DNA from: Cephaloticoccus capnophilus
GTDB taxonomy: Bacteria > Verrucomicrobiota > Verrucomicrobiia > Opitutales > Opitutaceae
DNA: 64,000 bases
NCBI RefSeq assembly: GCF_001580045.1
Contig: NZ_LSZP01000020.1
Location: 1 to 64,000, forward strand
Direction of reading: 5' to 3'
Under the pieces are notes generated by a model. It did not search any database, was not told the DNA's origin, and saw only the letters and a list, made by a program, of their open reading frames with translations. The position numbers and the translations under genes were made by a program. Below, piece by piece: positions 37,886 through 47,638 of this stretch (positions are counted from its first letter, which is position 1; every line of letters starts with the position of its first letter).

Positions 37886-39001
37886 ATGTCTACACTCTCT
37901 GCCCTCGCTCGTCCCGAACTCGCCACGCAGCCCGTTTACGAGCCTGGGAAACCGATAGAAGATGTTGCGCGTGAACTCGGGCTGGCCGTCGCGGACATCA
38001 CGAAACTCGCGTCCAACGAAAATCCCTTTGGTCCTTCGCCGCTTGGGATAGCCGCTGCTCAGCACGCCCTCACACACAGCGAGCTGTACCCAGACGGCGA
38101 CTGTGTCGCGCTACGTGCGCGGCTCGCCGCGTACTGGCAGCTCTCGCCGCGCGCATTCGTCGTGGGTAACGGCTCTAACGAAATCATTGAGCTGCTCGGT
38201 CATGCGTTTCTGCGACCGGGCGACGAGGTGGTGATGGGGAGCTGTGCGTTTGTCGTCTACAAGCTCGTCTCGCTGCTCTTTGGCGCGAAGCCGGTGGAGG
38301 TGCCGATGCGTGCGGACTTCGCGCACGACCTAGATGCCATGCTCGCCGCCGTCACGGCCCACACGCGGCTCGTATTCGTCGCCAGTCCGAATAACCCGAC
38401 AGGTCGTGCACACAGCCAAGCCGAGCTTCTCGCCTTCGCGCGCGCACTGCCCCCGCATGTCGTCCTCTGCATCGACGAAGCCTATGCGGAATACCTCGAC
38501 CCGGCTGCGGCTCCCGATTTGTGCGAGTTGATTGCTGAGGGTCGGCACGTCATTTGCCTGCGCACCTTTTCCAAGGTTTACGGATTAGCCGGGCTGCGGA
38601 TTGGCTACGGTTACGCGAGCGAAGAGCTGGTGGGGCTCCTCAACCGCGTGCGCCAGCCGTTTAATGTGAATGCGATTTCTCAAGCGGCGGCGCGGGCCGC
38701 ACTCGACGACGTGGATTTTGTCGCACGCTGCCGTCGCGAGAATGCGCGCGGGCTGCGCCAACTGGAGGTGGGCTTGGCTGAGCGCGGCGTCGAGTTTGTG
38801 GCGAGTGCGGCAAACTTCATCCTGCTGAAAGTCGGCGACGGCGTGCGCTGTTTTCAGTGGATGCAGACGCAGGGGATGATCGTTCGCCCTGTGGCCAGCT
38901 ACGGGCTGCCTGAGTGGATTCGGCTAACAGTCGGCACCGCTGCGCAGAACGCGCGTTTCCTCTCTCTGCTCGACGAGTTTTTGGCGAAGGCCAGGAGCTA
39001 G
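37886..39001 (+). CDS. hisC: Histidinol-phosphate aminotransferase
   Basis: A 371-residue PLP-dependent fold-type I aminotransferase in histidine synthesis. It has SNENPFGPSP, the GNGSNEII cofactor loop, FVASPNNPTG, CIDEAYAEY with the PLP aspartate, and the PLP lysine near residue 230 in FSKVYGLAGLRIGYG. Length and motif order fit HisC; related aminotransferases for aromatic amino acids share this pattern. No other his genes are in the window. Confidence 0.9.
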   Translation: MSTLSALARPELATQPVYEPGKPIEDVARELGLAVADITKLASNENPFGPSPLGIAAAQHALTHSELYPDGDCVALRARLAAYWQLSPRAFVVGNGSNEIIELLGHAFLRPGDEVVMGSCAFVVYKLVSLLFGAKPVEVPMRADFAHDLDAMLAAVTAHTRLVFVASPNNPTGRAHSQAELLAFARALPPHVVLCIDEAYAEYLDPAAAPDLCELIAEGRHVICLRTFSKVYGLAGLRIGYGYASEELVGLLNRVRQPFNVNAISQAAARAALDDVDFVARCRRENARGLRQLEVGLAERGVEFVASAANFILLKVGDGVRCFQWMQTQGMIVRPVASYGLPEWIRLTVGTAAQNARFLSLLDEFLAKARS

Positions 39002-39052
39002 GTTTCGCGCTTTTGACCGGAGGCGGATTCAGGTGAAAGCAAAGGAAGCAGC

Positions 39053-40087
39053 TCACTGAGCGCTCGCAGCTGCGCGGCGGAGCCGGTCGTTGATTGCGGT
39101 GCTTAGCGGCCCCTCAGGGGCGAGCTCGGCATGGATGGTTTTGAAGCCCTGCGCGTCGAGCGTGCGCAGTGTGGCAAAGAGCGCCCGGGCGGCCTCGGCT
39201 TGGTCGTTGTTGTCCGTTAGCCAAGCGCGGTGGGCGTCGGTGCGGGGCCAGTCGGCTGGCGGCTTTTGGAAATAGAGGAGTGCCTCATCGGGCTGCGCTG
39301 CGCTCGCCAGCCTAGGCGGGATTTTTTCGTAAAGGACGACGCGTGCGCGCGGGCTGTAGTGGCGGCTGAGTAAGCCGGGGGCGATTTTTGGCGATTCGTC
39401 TACCTCATTCGAGTTGGGCGTTTGGGAAAAGTCCTCGACCCGCACAGCGGCGACTTGGCTTAGCTCGGCTGCGCTGATCGCGCCCGGTCGCAGGATTCGC
39501 AGCTGTTGCTCGTTGCGGGCGTCGAGGATAGTCGATTCGAGCCCGATTGCGCAGGGGCCACCGTCGAGGATTGCGAAGATTTTTCCGCCGAGTCCCGCCT
39601 TTACGTGTGCGGCGCGAGTCGGGCTTACGTAGCCGAAAGGGTTCGCACTCGGCGCGGCGAGCGGGACTGCGCAGGCGCTTAACAGCGCGAGGAAAAGTGG
39701 GTGCTGCGGCATCCTGACCGCCACGCTGTCGCGGCCGGCGGTGACGATTGCGGGCACGGCGGGCCTTTTCGGAAGGACGAGTGTGAGTGGCCCGGGCCAA
39801 AACGCGGCCGCGAGTTTCTGTGCGAGCGGCCCTGCATGCGCGAGCGTGGTGAGCTGTGCCAGTTCGCAGATGTGGACGATTAAGGGGTCAGTCTTGGGGC
39901 GGGCTTTGGCGGCAAAAATCTTTTCGCAAGCGCTGGCGTCGAGCGCGTGAGCGGCGAGCCCGTAAACGGTCTCGCTCGGCACTGCGACGAGCTCGCCCGC
40001 CTGCAAGAGCCGCGCGAGCCGTGCGAGGTTGCGCGGTGTTGGGCGGTAAATGCGGGTGCGCGGGGCGTGCGTTGGCGAGCGAGGCAT
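39053..40087 (-). CDS. Threonylcarbamoyl-AMP synthase, Sua5 type
   Basis: A 344-residue enzyme making threonylcarbamoyl-adenylate for the t6A37 modification of ANN-decoding tRNAs. The YrdC domain has VAVPSETVYGLAAHA, KARPKTDPLIVHI and SVAVRMPQHPL. PSANPFGYVSPT and the ESTILD segment follow. The C-terminal Sua5 domain begins after APGLLSRHYSPRA, making it longer than TsaC. ATG 40087 is chosen over a GTG or similar start further upstream. It follows rpsR on the same strand, separated by a terminator. Confidence 0.9.
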   Translation of the reverse strand: MPRSPTHAPRTRIYRPTPRNLARLARLLQAGELVAVPSETVYGLAAHALDASACEKIFAAKARPKTDPLIVHICELAQLTTLAHAGPLAQKLAAAFWPGPLTLVLPKRPAVPAIVTAGRDSVAVRMPQHPLFLALLSACAVPLAAPSANPFGYVSPTRAAHVKAGLGGKIFAILDGGPCAIGLESTILDARNEQQLRILRPGAISAAELSQVAAVRVEDFSQTPNSNEVDESPKIAPGLLSRHYSPRARVVLYEKIPPRLASAAQPDEALLYFQKPPADWPRTDAHRAWLTDNNDQAEAARALFATLRTLDAQGFKTIHAELAPEGPLSTAINDRLRRAAASAQ

Positions 40088-40111
40088 GGGCTGTTGTTGG
40101 TGTGGCGACAC

Positions 40112-40146
40112 AAAAAAGCCGGTGCTGCGTTTTGTGCAGTCCCGGC
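40112..40146 (-). terminator. Rho-independent terminator after rpsR
   Basis: On the minus strand, GCCGG and CCGGC arms enclose an inner TGC/GCA pairing and are followed by six T residues, about 35 bases past the rpsR stop. Confidence 0.7.
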
Positions 40147-40181
40147 GTGGTGTGCTGGAGCGCGGCTGAGCGGATAAGTGC

Positions 40182-40388
40182 TTAAAGCGCGAGCAAGGTG
40201 TTGCGCGATTGCTTGATGGTGCGGGTGACGGCGCGCTGCTGCTTGGCGGAGAGGTGCGTGTATTTGCGCGGGAGGATCTTGCCGGTGTCGGTCACGTAGC
40301 GGCTCATCAGCTCGGGCGCGGTGAAGGGGAACTTCTCGGGTGTCAGGCTCTGCTGTTGCGAGGACTGCGTTTCTTCGGAGGTGCTCAT
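40182..40388 (-). CDS. rpsR: 30S ribosomal protein bS18
   Basis: A 68-residue small-subunit protein that pairs with bS6 on 16S rRNA. The conserved core is VTDTGKILPRKYTHLSAKQQ followed by RAVTRTIKQSRNTLLAL. The ATG at 40388 gives the expected length. Unusually, it is not next to rpsF or rplI here; it stands alone between tRNA-Arg (opposite strand) and the Sua5 gene. The N-terminus is Ser, Thr and Gln rich. Confidence 0.93.
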   Translation of the reverse strand: MSTSEETQSSQQQSLTPEKFPFTAPELMSRYVTDTGKILPRKYTHLSAKQQRAVTRTIKQSRNTLLAL

Positions 40389-40538
40389 GGATGCGTTTCT
40401 GGGAGAGACAAAAATAGTGGGCACGGAGCAGACGCGGGCGCACGCCGAGCTGTCAACTGCGCATTTTCCTAGCGCAGGCGAGCAGGTCAGCCTTGACCGG
40501 CGGCGAGCCTCTGCGCGTTTATGACGCTTCTGCTGACT

Positions 40539-40612
40539 GGGGTCGTAGCTCAATTGGATAGAGCTGCTCCGTCCTAAGGAGAGGGTTGTGGGTTCGACTC
40601 CCGCCGACCCCA
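40539..40612 (+). tRNA. tRNA-Arg (anticodon CCT)
   Basis: Cloverleaf by inspection: acceptor GGGGTCG pairs with CGACCCC; D arm GCTC/GAGC; anticodon stem-loop with loop GTCCTAA giving CCT; T arm GTGGG-TTCGACT-CCCGC. The discriminator is A and CCA is not encoded. One mismatch is present at the base of the anticodon stem. Confidence 0.93.
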
Positions 40613-40638
40613 GCGCGCAGTCGCAGGCGGCTTCACAG

Positions 40639-40655
40639 TCGCGGACTGCTTCATT
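40639..40655. repeat. Variant of the small ACAGTC palindrome
   Basis: CACAGTCGCGGACTGCTT just after the tRNA resembles the palindrome at 13906 and 30589, with two changes in one arm. No gene start uses it here. Confidence 0.5.
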
Positions 40656-40781
40656 TTACGGCGCGCTGCGAGTTGCACTTCCAGTTGCGGGCGGTCAGTC
40701 GGAGTTGAGGAAGGCGGGCAACGTGGCCGTTTTTATTTCACGTTCGCGTAGTGGCCGCGAGCGCCTACTACAGGTGCCACC

Positions 40782-41597
40782 ATGCCCCATCCAGACTACC
40801 TCAACTCTCTTTTTGGCTTAAGCGGTAAGGTCGCGGTCGTGATTGGGGGGACGGGCGAGCTTTGTGGTGCGATGGCGGAGGGGCTTGCCGGGGCGGGTGC
40901 GGAGGTCGTCCTTGTCGGGCGCAATGCGGATAAGGCACAGGCCAGGCTTGAGAAAATCGCGGCGATCGGAGGCAAGGGCTGGTTTCACGCAGCGGAGGCG
41001 ACGAGCCGCAGCCAGCTCGAGGCCTTGCGCGATGCCGTCCTCGCGCGCAGTGGGCGGATCGACATCGTGATTAACGGTGCGGGGGTGAACTCGGCGACGC
41101 CGTTCTTTGAAATCACGGAGGAGGAGTTTGAGCGGATCGTGCAGGTGAATTTGAAGAGCGTTTTCCTGGGCTGCCAAGTGTTCGGGAAGTATCTCGTCGA
41201 GCGGGCGGCGGGCGGCGGCGACAAGAGCGGTCGCCTGGGTGGAGCAATTATTAACCTCGGCTCGATGTCGGCGGTGGTGCCGCTCTCGCGGGTTTTTACT
41301 TACTCGGCGACGAAGAGTGCGGTGCACAATCTCTCGCTCAATCTCGCGCGCGAATGGGCCCCGCATGGGGTGCGGGTAAACGTAATTGTCCCCGGGTTTT
41401 TCCCCGCTGAGCAAAACCGGAAGGTCTTAACCCCAGAGCGTGTGGCGAGCATCCTCGGGCACACGCCTGCGAAACGTTTCGGCGAGCCGCGCGAACTCAT
41501 CGGCGCGACGCTGCTCCTCGCGAGCGACGCGGCGGGCTCCTTTATCACGGGGGAGGAGTTGATCGTCGATGGCGGCTACCACGCGATGACGATTTGA
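40782..41597 (+). CDS. SDR-family oxidoreductase, probable D-mannonate/fructuronate reductase
   Basis: A 271-residue short-chain dehydrogenase. It has the cofactor motif [19 protein letters not shown], catalytic Ser in INLGSMSA, and YSATK with the catalytic Tyr and Lys. DGGYHAMTI is at the C-terminus. The glucuronate isomerase gene follows 61 bases downstream, so the likely role is the next step, reduction of fructuronate to mannonate, as in SDR-type UxuB proteins (inferred from context). Other sugar-acid reductions are possible. Confidence 0.8.
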   Translation: MPHPDYLNSLFGLSGKVAVVIGGTGELCGAMAEGLAGAGAEVVLVGRNADKAQARLEKIAAIGGKGWFHAAEATSRSQLEALRDAVLARSGRIDIVINGAGVNSATPFFEITEEEFERIVQVNLKSVFLGCQVFGKYLVERAAGGGDKSGRLGGAIINLGSMSAVVPLSRVFTYSATKSAVHNLSLNLAREWAPHGVRVNVIVPGFFPAEQNRKVLTPERVASILGHTPAKRFGEPRELIGATLLLASDAAGSFITGEELIVDGGYHAMTI

Positions 41598-41658
41598 TAG
41601 GCGTGAGTGTGTTTTCCTCCCCCGCGCGGCCGCGCCCTTATCGTTAATCTCTCTCCCC

Positions 41659-43086
41659 ATGAAAAAAGCCCCCTTCATTCACGACGATTTTTTGCTCCAC
41701 ACGGATGCGGCGCGCGACCTCTACCATAATTTTGCCAAGAACGAGCCGATCTACGACTACCACTGCCACATCCCGCAGCGACTGATTTTGGAGAATCACC
41801 AGTTTGAGGACATCGCGGAGATCTGGCTCGGAGGCGACCACTACAAGTGGCGTGCCATGCGGGCCAACGGCGTGGACGAGCGCTTCATCACGGGGGCCGC
41901 CTCGCCGCGCGAGAAGTTTGCCGCGTGGTGTGCGACTGTCCCTCACACGCTGCGCAATCCGCTCTACCATTGGTCGCATCTGGAGCTCGCCCGCTATTTT
42001 GGAATCACCGAGCTGATTAACTCCGAATCGGCGGACCGGATTTGGGATGCGGCTAACGAGCGGCTCGCGGGGCTGCGCGTGCACGACATCCTCGCAGCCA
42101 ACAAAGTCGCTGTCGTTTGCACGACTGACGACCCGGCCTGCTCACTTGAGGCGCACGCTGAAATCAACCGCAGCGCGGCGATTAAGACCCGAGTCTACCC
42201 GACCTTCCGGCCCGACAATGCGCTGATTGTCGATCGGCCCGTCGCGTTTAACGCGTGGTGCGAAAAGCTCGGTGGCGCCGCGGGGATACCGGTCAACTCG
42301 TTCGACGATTTTCTCACGGCACTCGACCGCCGCCATGCGGCGTTTCACGAAGTCGGCGGTCGGCTCTCCGACCACGGGATGGAAGCGGCCTTTGCTGCGC
42401 CGTGCACTCCTGCGGAGGCGGCGGCGATTTTTAAAAACGCGCGCGCGGGCCGCGCGGCCACACTCGAGGAATGCGCGAAGTTTAGCGCTTACCTCATGCT
42501 GGAGTTTGGCCGCTGGGATGCGCGGCGCGGCTGGGCGAAACAACTGCATCTCGGTGCGCTGCGAAACAATAACCGCCGCCTACTTGCGGCGCTTGGCCCA
42601 GATACCGGCTTCGATTCGATTGGCGACCTGCCGCAAGCGAGTGCACTGAGTCGTTATCTCGACTCGCTTGATGCGACGGGTGAGCTGCCGCGCACGGTCA
42701 TTTACAACCTCAACCCCGCCGAGAACTACGTCTTCGGAGCGATGATTGGGAATTTCCAAGACGGCAGCATCCCCGGGAAAATCCAGCTCGGCTCGGGCTG
42801 GTGGTTCCTCGACCAAAAGGAAGCGATGGAGTGGCAGATTAACGCGCTCTCAAATCTTGGGCTCTTGAGCCGCTTCGTCGGCATGCTCACGGACTCGCGC
42901 AGCTTTCTTAGCTATCCGCGCCACGAGTATTTCCGCAGAACGCTTTGTGGGCTGCTCGGTGCCGACATGGCGCGCGGCGAACTGCCCGATGACCGCGAAC
43001 TTGTGGGCGGGATGGTGCGCAACATCTGCTTTGCGAATGCGCGCGACTACTTCCGCTTAGAGCTCGAGCCGAGTTACGCGGCGTAG
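41659..43086 (+). CDS. uxaC: Glucuronate isomerase
   Basis: A 475-residue uronate isomerase converting D-glucuronate to fructuronate and D-galacturonate to tagaturonate. It belongs to the amidohydrolase-like fold. Metal ligands H35 and H37 lie in IYDYHCHIP. RAMRANGVDE, TTDDPACSLEAH and the C-terminal LTDSRSFLSYPRHEYFRR and GMVRNICFANARDYF are UxaC signatures. Length is normal. It forms an operon with the SDR gene. KDPG aldolase at 46.9 kb would act at the end of the same route. Confidence 0.95.
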   Translation: MKKAPFIHDDFLLHTDAARDLYHNFAKNEPIYDYHCHIPQRLILENHQFEDIAEIWLGGDHYKWRAMRANGVDERFITGAASPREKFAAWCATVPHTLRNPLYHWSHLELARYFGITELINSESADRIWDAANERLAGLRVHDILAANKVAVVCTTDDPACSLEAHAEINRSAAIKTRVYPTFRPDNALIVDRPVAFNAWCEKLGGAAGIPVNSFDDFLTALDRRHAAFHEVGGRLSDHGMEAAFAAPCTPAEAAAIFKNARAGRAATLEECAKFSAYLMLEFGRWDARRGWAKQLHLGALRNNNRRLLAALGPDTGFDSIGDLPQASALSRYLDSLDATGELPRTVIYNLNPAENYVFGAMIGNFQDGSIPGKIQLGSGWWFLDQKEAMEWQINALSNLGLLSRFVGMLTDSRSFLSYPRHEYFRRTLCGLLGADMARGELPDDRELVGGMVRNICFANARDYFRLELEPSYAA

Positions 43087-43100
43087 CGGCGCGAGCTGGG

Positions 43101-43799
43101 TCATGCGGCGATCCGCTCGGCGAAAAGCGTGCTGAGTGCTGGCCGCGCGATTTGGGCCTGCGGCTGCGGCGCTTGCCAGAGTTGGGCACGGAGCCGCTCC
43201 AAAAAGCGACGCGGCAAATCGGGCGAATCAAGCTCTCCCAGCGCGTGCAGGGGCTGCGTCGTTGCGGGCAGGCCCAGCCACTCGAGGACGCCCCAGATCC
43301 CTGCTCGTTCGTACACGGCATCGAGCTGCGCCCAGGCCGCGCTGCCTGTGTCGCGAAGCTCAAATTGCTCTGCTAGAAAAACCGTGAGCACTGGCGTACG
43401 CCGCAGCTCGGGAAGCAGCGCGGGGCAGTGTGCGGCAGCGAAGAGCGCACTCACGCGGTTGAACTCGAAGTTTTCGATAAACTCGCGCTCCGGCGGCGGT
43501 ACGAAACCGAGGTAGCAGGCCCAGTGCGTTTCGTGCCCGGGGCGACTGAGCTCGAGCGAGGCGCTTTCCAAGAGCGCGGCATCCAGGCGGATGGGGATCC
43601 ACTCGCCGTCGTAGTTTTTTTCGAGCCGCACATCGGGCCATGCCGTGATCCGATGCCGCACGCCGTAATGCGCCCAGTGAAGAGAGAGCGGCAGCGCGAC
43701 CGCTTTGGGTGAATGGCGTGAAGGGCGCGAATTGCGCGCAGTGCCTAAGATAAAGGAGGCGCGACGAAGCGCGTTGGCGGGGCGGGGATTGATGATCAT
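43101..43799 (-). CDS. Conserved-looking hypothetical protein
   Basis: A 232-residue protein I do not recognise. It has no signal peptide or membrane segment. Tryptophan and aromatic residues are frequent in the middle (HWAHYGVRHRITAWPDVRLE, HETHWACYLGF). The frame is open throughout and has codon use like its neighbours, so it is probably real. It lies convergent with uxaC (14 bases between stops) and divergent from the WYL regulator. Confidence 0.6.
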   Translation of the reverse strand: MIINPRPANALRRASFILGTARNSRPSRHSPKAVALPLSLHWAHYGVRHRITAWPDVRLEKNYDGEWIPIRLDAALLESASLELSRPGHETHWACYLGFVPPPEREFIENFEFNRVSALFAAAHCPALLPELRRTPVLTVFLAEQFELRDTGSAAWAQLDAVYERAGIWGVLEWLGLPATTQPLHALGELDSPDLPRRFLERLRAQLWQAPQPQAQIARPALSTLFAERIAA

Positions 43800-43869
43800 G
43801 CCGAGAGCTTAGCGGGTGGGGTGGGACATTGGTTGTCCTAGGCTACGAAATTTCTCTAAAAAAAACCGC

Positions 43870-44931
43870 ATGCCTCCCGCTCCACGCAGCACTGCCGCTC
43901 CCGCCGCTTCGCAACTCTCGCGGCCTCCGCTTGAGCGTATGCTAAAAATCCACGCTCAGTTGCGCCGTGGCGCACGTGTGAACGGCACGCAGCTTGCCGA
44001 GCAGATCGAAGTTTCGCGTAAGACCATTGTCCGCGACATCGCCTTCATGCGCGACCGGCTCGACCTGCCGATCGCATTCGACCCGCAGCTCAACACCTAT
44101 CGTTATACGCACCAAGTCGAAGCCTTCCCGACCGTAAACGTGACCGAGGGGGAGCTCCTCGCTCTCCTCGTCGCGCAGCGCGCACTAGAGCAGTACCGGG
44201 GCACGCCCTTTCACCGGCAGCTCTCCATCGCGTTTGAAAAACTCACCAGCAACCTGCGCGACCAGATTTCTTTTTCGCCGAGTGAGGAGTTCCACGCCGT
44301 CTCTTTTAAAAACATCGGGACGAGTAAGACCGACCTCACCCTTTTCAACGCGCTCAGCACTGCCGTCCAGCAGCAGGAGGAAGTTCAGTTCGAGTACCGG
44401 AAGCCGGGGAGCGCCGCCACCACGCACAGTGCCGAGCCCAGCTCGGGGGAAAAAGGGGCCGAGCCCGCATCACTCGTTCGGCATGTGCGCCCCTACCATT
44501 TGGCGAACCGCGAAAACCTCTGGTACTTGATTGGCTACGACCTCGACCGGCAGGCGTTGCGGACCTTTGCACTGCCGCGAATCTCGGCGCTTAAGCGAGC
44601 GAGGCGGCACTTTGAGCGACCGGCGGACTTCTCACCAGAGCAGTTTTTCGCCAACGCACTCGGAGTACTCGGCGGTGCGGGAGATTGGCAGGTGCGTATC
44701 CGGTTTTCCGCTACCGTAGCTGAGCGTGTCAGCGAGCGCGAGTGGCACGACTCGCAGGAGCTGCGTGCGCTCCCCGATGGTACGCTCGAGCTAAGCCTCC
44801 GGCTCGGTGCCCTCGAAGAGGTTGAACAATGGGTTTTGAGCTGGGGCGCGCATGCTGAAGTGCTCGGGCCACCTGAGCTGCGCACAAAGATGCAGGCCAC
44901 CGCCAAAAAACTCGTCGCTATCTATAAGTAG
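43870..44931 (+). CDS. HTH and WYL-domain transcriptional regulator
   Basis: A 353-residue regulator. The N-terminal HTH includes RVNGTQLAEQIEVSRKTIVRDI. The WYL domain has VQFEYRKPG, VRPYHLANRENLWYLIGYD and the C-terminal WCX-like extension ending VLGPPELR. WYL proteins bind nucleic-acid or nucleotide ligands and often control DNA-damage or defence genes (family knowledge). A stretch at about 200-216 looks like an in-frame insertion. ATG 43870 is preferred over an upstream TTG or GTG. It precedes aroC by 23 bases. Confidence 0.84.
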   Translation: MPPAPRSTAAPAASQLSRPPLERMLKIHAQLRRGARVNGTQLAEQIEVSRKTIVRDIAFMRDRLDLPIAFDPQLNTYRYTHQVEAFPTVNVTEGELLALLVAQRALEQYRGTPFHRQLSIAFEKLTSNLRDQISFSPSEEFHAVSFKNIGTSKTDLTLFNALSTAVQQQEEVQFEYRKPGSAATTHSAEPSSGEKGAEPASLVRHVRPYHLANRENLWYLIGYDLDRQALRTFALPRISALKRARRHFERPADFSPEQFFANALGVLGGAGDWQVRIRFSATVAERVSEREWHDSQELRALPDGTLELSLRLGALEEVEQWVLSWGAHAEVLGPPELRTKMQATAKKLVAIYK

Positions 44932-44954
44932 CCTAGCCAGCTTTGCGGCTCTCT

Positions 44955-46046
44955 ATGGGTAACAGTTTTGGAACGCTTTTTCGGATTACGACTTGGGGCG
45001 AAAGCCACGGCGCAGGTGTGGGCGTAGTGATTGATGGTTGCCCGCCAAATCTGCCGCTTACGGCGGCGGAGATTCAGGCGGAGCTCGACAGGCGCCGCCC
45101 CGGGCAAAGCGCAATCGTCACTCCGCGCAAGGAAGCGGATGCGCTCGAAATCCTTTCCGGCCTCTATGAAGGCCGCACGACTGGCACGCCCCTCTCGCTG
45201 CTTGTGCGCAATACCGACCAACGCCCCTCGTCTTACGACGAGATGGTCGAAAAATTCCGCCCCTCGCATGCCGACTACACCTACCAGACGAAGTACGGGC
45301 GGCGGGATCCGCGCGGCGGGGGCCGCAGCTCGGCACGCGAGACGATCGGGCGCGTGGCGGCGGGCGCGATTGCCAAAAAGATTTTGAGCCTAACTGGCGG
45401 CGTGGAAATCCGCGCCTACGTCGCGCAAGTCCACGACATCGCGATGGCTGCGCGGGCGGATTTCCCGAGCTTGGCAGAGGTCGAGGCGACTGCGGTGCGC
45501 TGCCCAGACGCAGCGACTGCGGAGCGGATGATTGCGCGTATCAAAGAAGTCCGCTCTCAGGGCGACTCGGTCGGCGGCGTTGTCGAGTGCCGGGTGCGCG
45601 GGCTACCGGTGGGCTTGGGCGAGCCGGTTTTTGACCGCTTGGAGGCCGACCTTGCGAAGGCGATGCTCTCACTCCCTGCAAGTAAGGGCTTCGAGGTTGG
45701 CAGCGGTTTTGGTGGCGTGCAGCTAAAGGGCTCCGAGCACAACGACCCCTTCGTGATGCGCGAGGGCCGCGTGCGCACTACGAGTAATCGCTCGGGTGGC
45801 GTGCAGGGCGGCATTAGCAACGGCGAGGAGTTGTTCTTCCGCACGGCCTTTAAGCCGACCGCCACGATTTTGCAGCCGCAGCAGACCGTGACGATCAGAG
45901 GAGAAAATACCGAACTCGCCGCGCGTGGGCGGCACGATCCCTGCGTGCTGCCACGTGCCGTGCCCATCGTCGAGGCGATGGCGGCACTCGTACTGCTCGA
46001 CCACTGGATGCGCCACAGCGCACAGAACCGGACGTTTCCGTTTTAA
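44955..46046 (+). CDS. aroC: Chorismate synthase
   Basis: A 363-residue FMN-dependent enzyme making chorismate from EPSP, the last common step of aromatic synthesis. Signatures include [17 protein letters not shown] near the start, [20 protein letters not shown] (flavin/substrate loop), [10 protein letters not shown] and [18 protein letters not shown]. The C-terminal [17 protein letters not shown] is standard. ATG 44955 is preferred to one four codons upstream. It follows the WYL regulator closely. Confidence 0.96.
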   Translation: MGNSFGTLFRITTWGESHGAGVGVVIDGCPPNLPLTAAEIQAELDRRRPGQSAIVTPRKEADALEILSGLYEGRTTGTPLSLLVRNTDQRPSSYDEMVEKFRPSHADYTYQTKYGRRDPRGGGRSSARETIGRVAAGAIAKKILSLTGGVEIRAYVAQVHDIAMAARADFPSLAEVEATAVRCPDAATAERMIARIKEVRSQGDSVGGVVECRVRGLPVGLGEPVFDRLEADLAKAMLSLPASKGFEVGSGFGGVQLKGSEHNDPFVMREGRVRTTSNRSGGVQGGISNGEELFFRTAFKPTATILQPQQTVTIRGENTELAARGRHDPCVLPRAVPIVEAMAALVLLDHWMRHSAQNRTFPF

Positions 46047-46070
46047 TAAAACCCTATCGCTTCCGCTCCC

Positions 46071-46808
46071 ATGACCGCCGCCCTTCCCGTCGATTCGCTG
46101 CCTGATGGATTTTCTGCGAATGCCCAGAAACCGCTCGTGTACTTCATCCTCGGGGCGAGTGGTTCGGGGCGGCACGCCATCGCCAGCGAGTTGGCTGCGG
46201 TTGCGCGCGAGGGCGGCGGCGGGAGTACGCACGTCGTTGAAGTGATGGGGGAGACTTGGCCAGACTGGCCGCAGGGCGCTGTGGCGCAGGTCTTTGTGGT
46301 CGCTGACGGGCGGCGAAATCCAGTTGACCAAGTCGAAGCGCTAAAACCGTGGATTGAGGCGCACGGGGCTGCGCTCGGGCGCATCCTCTGCGTAGTGAGT
46401 TGCCAATTGGCGGCGAGCACTCCGGCTCTGCTCCCGTGGTTCGATGCCTGTGTACACTTCAGTGATGTGGTGCTGCTCAACCATCGTGAGGGAGTGGAAA
46501 ACCGCTGGGTGTCGGATTTTAAAAAACGCTACGCTGAGCGGTTTTATCCCTGTCTCTTTGAGTTCGTGAAAAAGGGCCAAGTCACCAATCCGCTTGTCGT
46601 GATCGAGCCGCAGGCGCGGCGTATCAGCCAGTATTTTGACGAGCGCGAAGACCCGGTAGTCGAGGGGCTCATTATCGAAACCGATACGCCGGACAGCGAT
46701 GATGACGATGCGGACGAAGCCGGTGCGCCCGCTGAGGATTTTTACTTAGCGCGCCGGGCCGGCGGTCGCCGCCTGCACGAGATACCCGACATCGCCAAGT
46801 GCCTGTAG
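46071..46808 (+). CDS. P-loop-like hypothetical protein with degenerate Walker A
   Basis: A 245-residue protein. VYFILGASGSGRHAIASEL (about 23-41) has the shape of a P-loop but ends GSGR rather than GKS/T. VFVVADGRRNPVDQVEAL and FSDVVLLNHREGVENRW resemble GTPase or CobW-like secondary elements, including a possible NHRE specificity motif. The C-terminus is strongly acidic (SDDDDADEAG). It lies 24 bases after aroC. I cannot assign a function. Confidence 0.62.
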   Translation: MTAALPVDSLPDGFSANAQKPLVYFILGASGSGRHAIASELAAVAREGGGGSTHVVEVMGETWPDWPQGAVAQVFVVADGRRNPVDQVEALKPWIEAHGAALGRILCVVSCQLAASTPALLPWFDACVHFSDVVLLNHREGVENRWVSDFKKRYAERFYPCLFEFVKKGQVTNPLVVIEPQARRISQYFDEREDPVVEGLIIETDTPDSDDDDADEAGAPAEDFYLARRAGGRRLHEIPDIAKCL

Positions 46809-46870
46809 CGGCACTTGGCCGCAGCGGCAGCTAAGGGCGGCTGAGGGCCGCGGCAGCCCGGCACTTGGCC

Positions 46871-47512
46871 TTAGGCGGGGATTGCGGATACCGCCTCGAC
46901 GAAGGCGCGCGCCTTAGCGGTGATGGAGGCCCAGTCCTTTTCTTTGAGTGCCTTCGCCTCGACGAGTGAACTGCCCGCCGCCGTGGCAAAGGCGCCGGCC
47001 TTTAAAAAGTCAGCTACGTTGGCAGGCGTCACGCCGCCGGTGGGGACGATCTCAATTTGCGGAAGCGGGCCTTTGATCGATTTGATATAGGCGGGGCCGA
47101 AGAACTCGGCGGGGAACACTTTAGCGGCGTCGGCTCCGGCCTCCCACGCGTTGACGATTTCAGTCGGAGTAAAGGCGCCGCAGAAAATCGGCACGCTGTA
47201 GCGGCGGCATAGCGTGATGACATCGGGCCGGAGCGCGGGCGTAACGATGAATTTCGCTCCGGCGAGGATTCCGGCGCGCGCGGTTTCGGCATCAAGTACG
47301 GTGCCGAGGCCAAAGAGGAAGTCCGGCAGCTCGGTCGTGGCCTTTTCAAGCATGCGAATCGCCCCCGGAGTGGTCATCGTAAGCTCGATACTGGTGAGTC
47401 CACCAGCGGCGAGGGCTTTGGCGCAGTCGAGGAGCCCGTCAGAGTTTTCGGCGCGGATCAGGGCGACGACTTTTTCGGCACGGAGTTTAGAAAGCACGGC
47501 GTCTTTTTTCAT
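46871..47512 (-). CDS. eda: KDPG/KHG aldolase
   Basis: A 213-residue class I aldolase splitting 2-keto-3-deoxy-6-phosphogluconate into pyruvate and glyceraldehyde 3-phosphate. It has VALIRAEN with the acid-base Glu, IELTMTTPGA, GLGTVLDAE, and the Schiff-base lysine in AAKVFPAEFFG. PTGGVTPANVADFLKAGA is the phosphate site. ATG 47512 is preferred over the upstream extension. It would serve the hexuronate route (uxaC) and the Entner-Doudoroff pathway. Confidence 0.92.
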   Translation of the reverse strand: MKKDAVLSKLRAEKVVALIRAENSDGLLDCAKALAAGGLTSIELTMTTPGAIRMLEKATTELPDFLFGLGTVLDAETARAGILAGAKFIVTPALRPDVITLCRRYSVPIFCGAFTPTEIVNAWEAGADAAKVFPAEFFGPAYIKSIKGPLPQIEIVPTGGVTPANVADFLKAGAFATAAGSSLVEAKALKEKDWASITAKARAFVEAVSAIPA

Positions 47513-47638
47513 GAGAAATCGGGGTGCGCTTACGCAACGGGGCTGTGGGGCGTGAGCGAGGAAAATCAATTATTCTTGCACAGCGAAAGCGCTGCGGCTG
47601 TCTTTGGCGCGCTCTCGCGTTTGGCGCGAGGACGCTTT

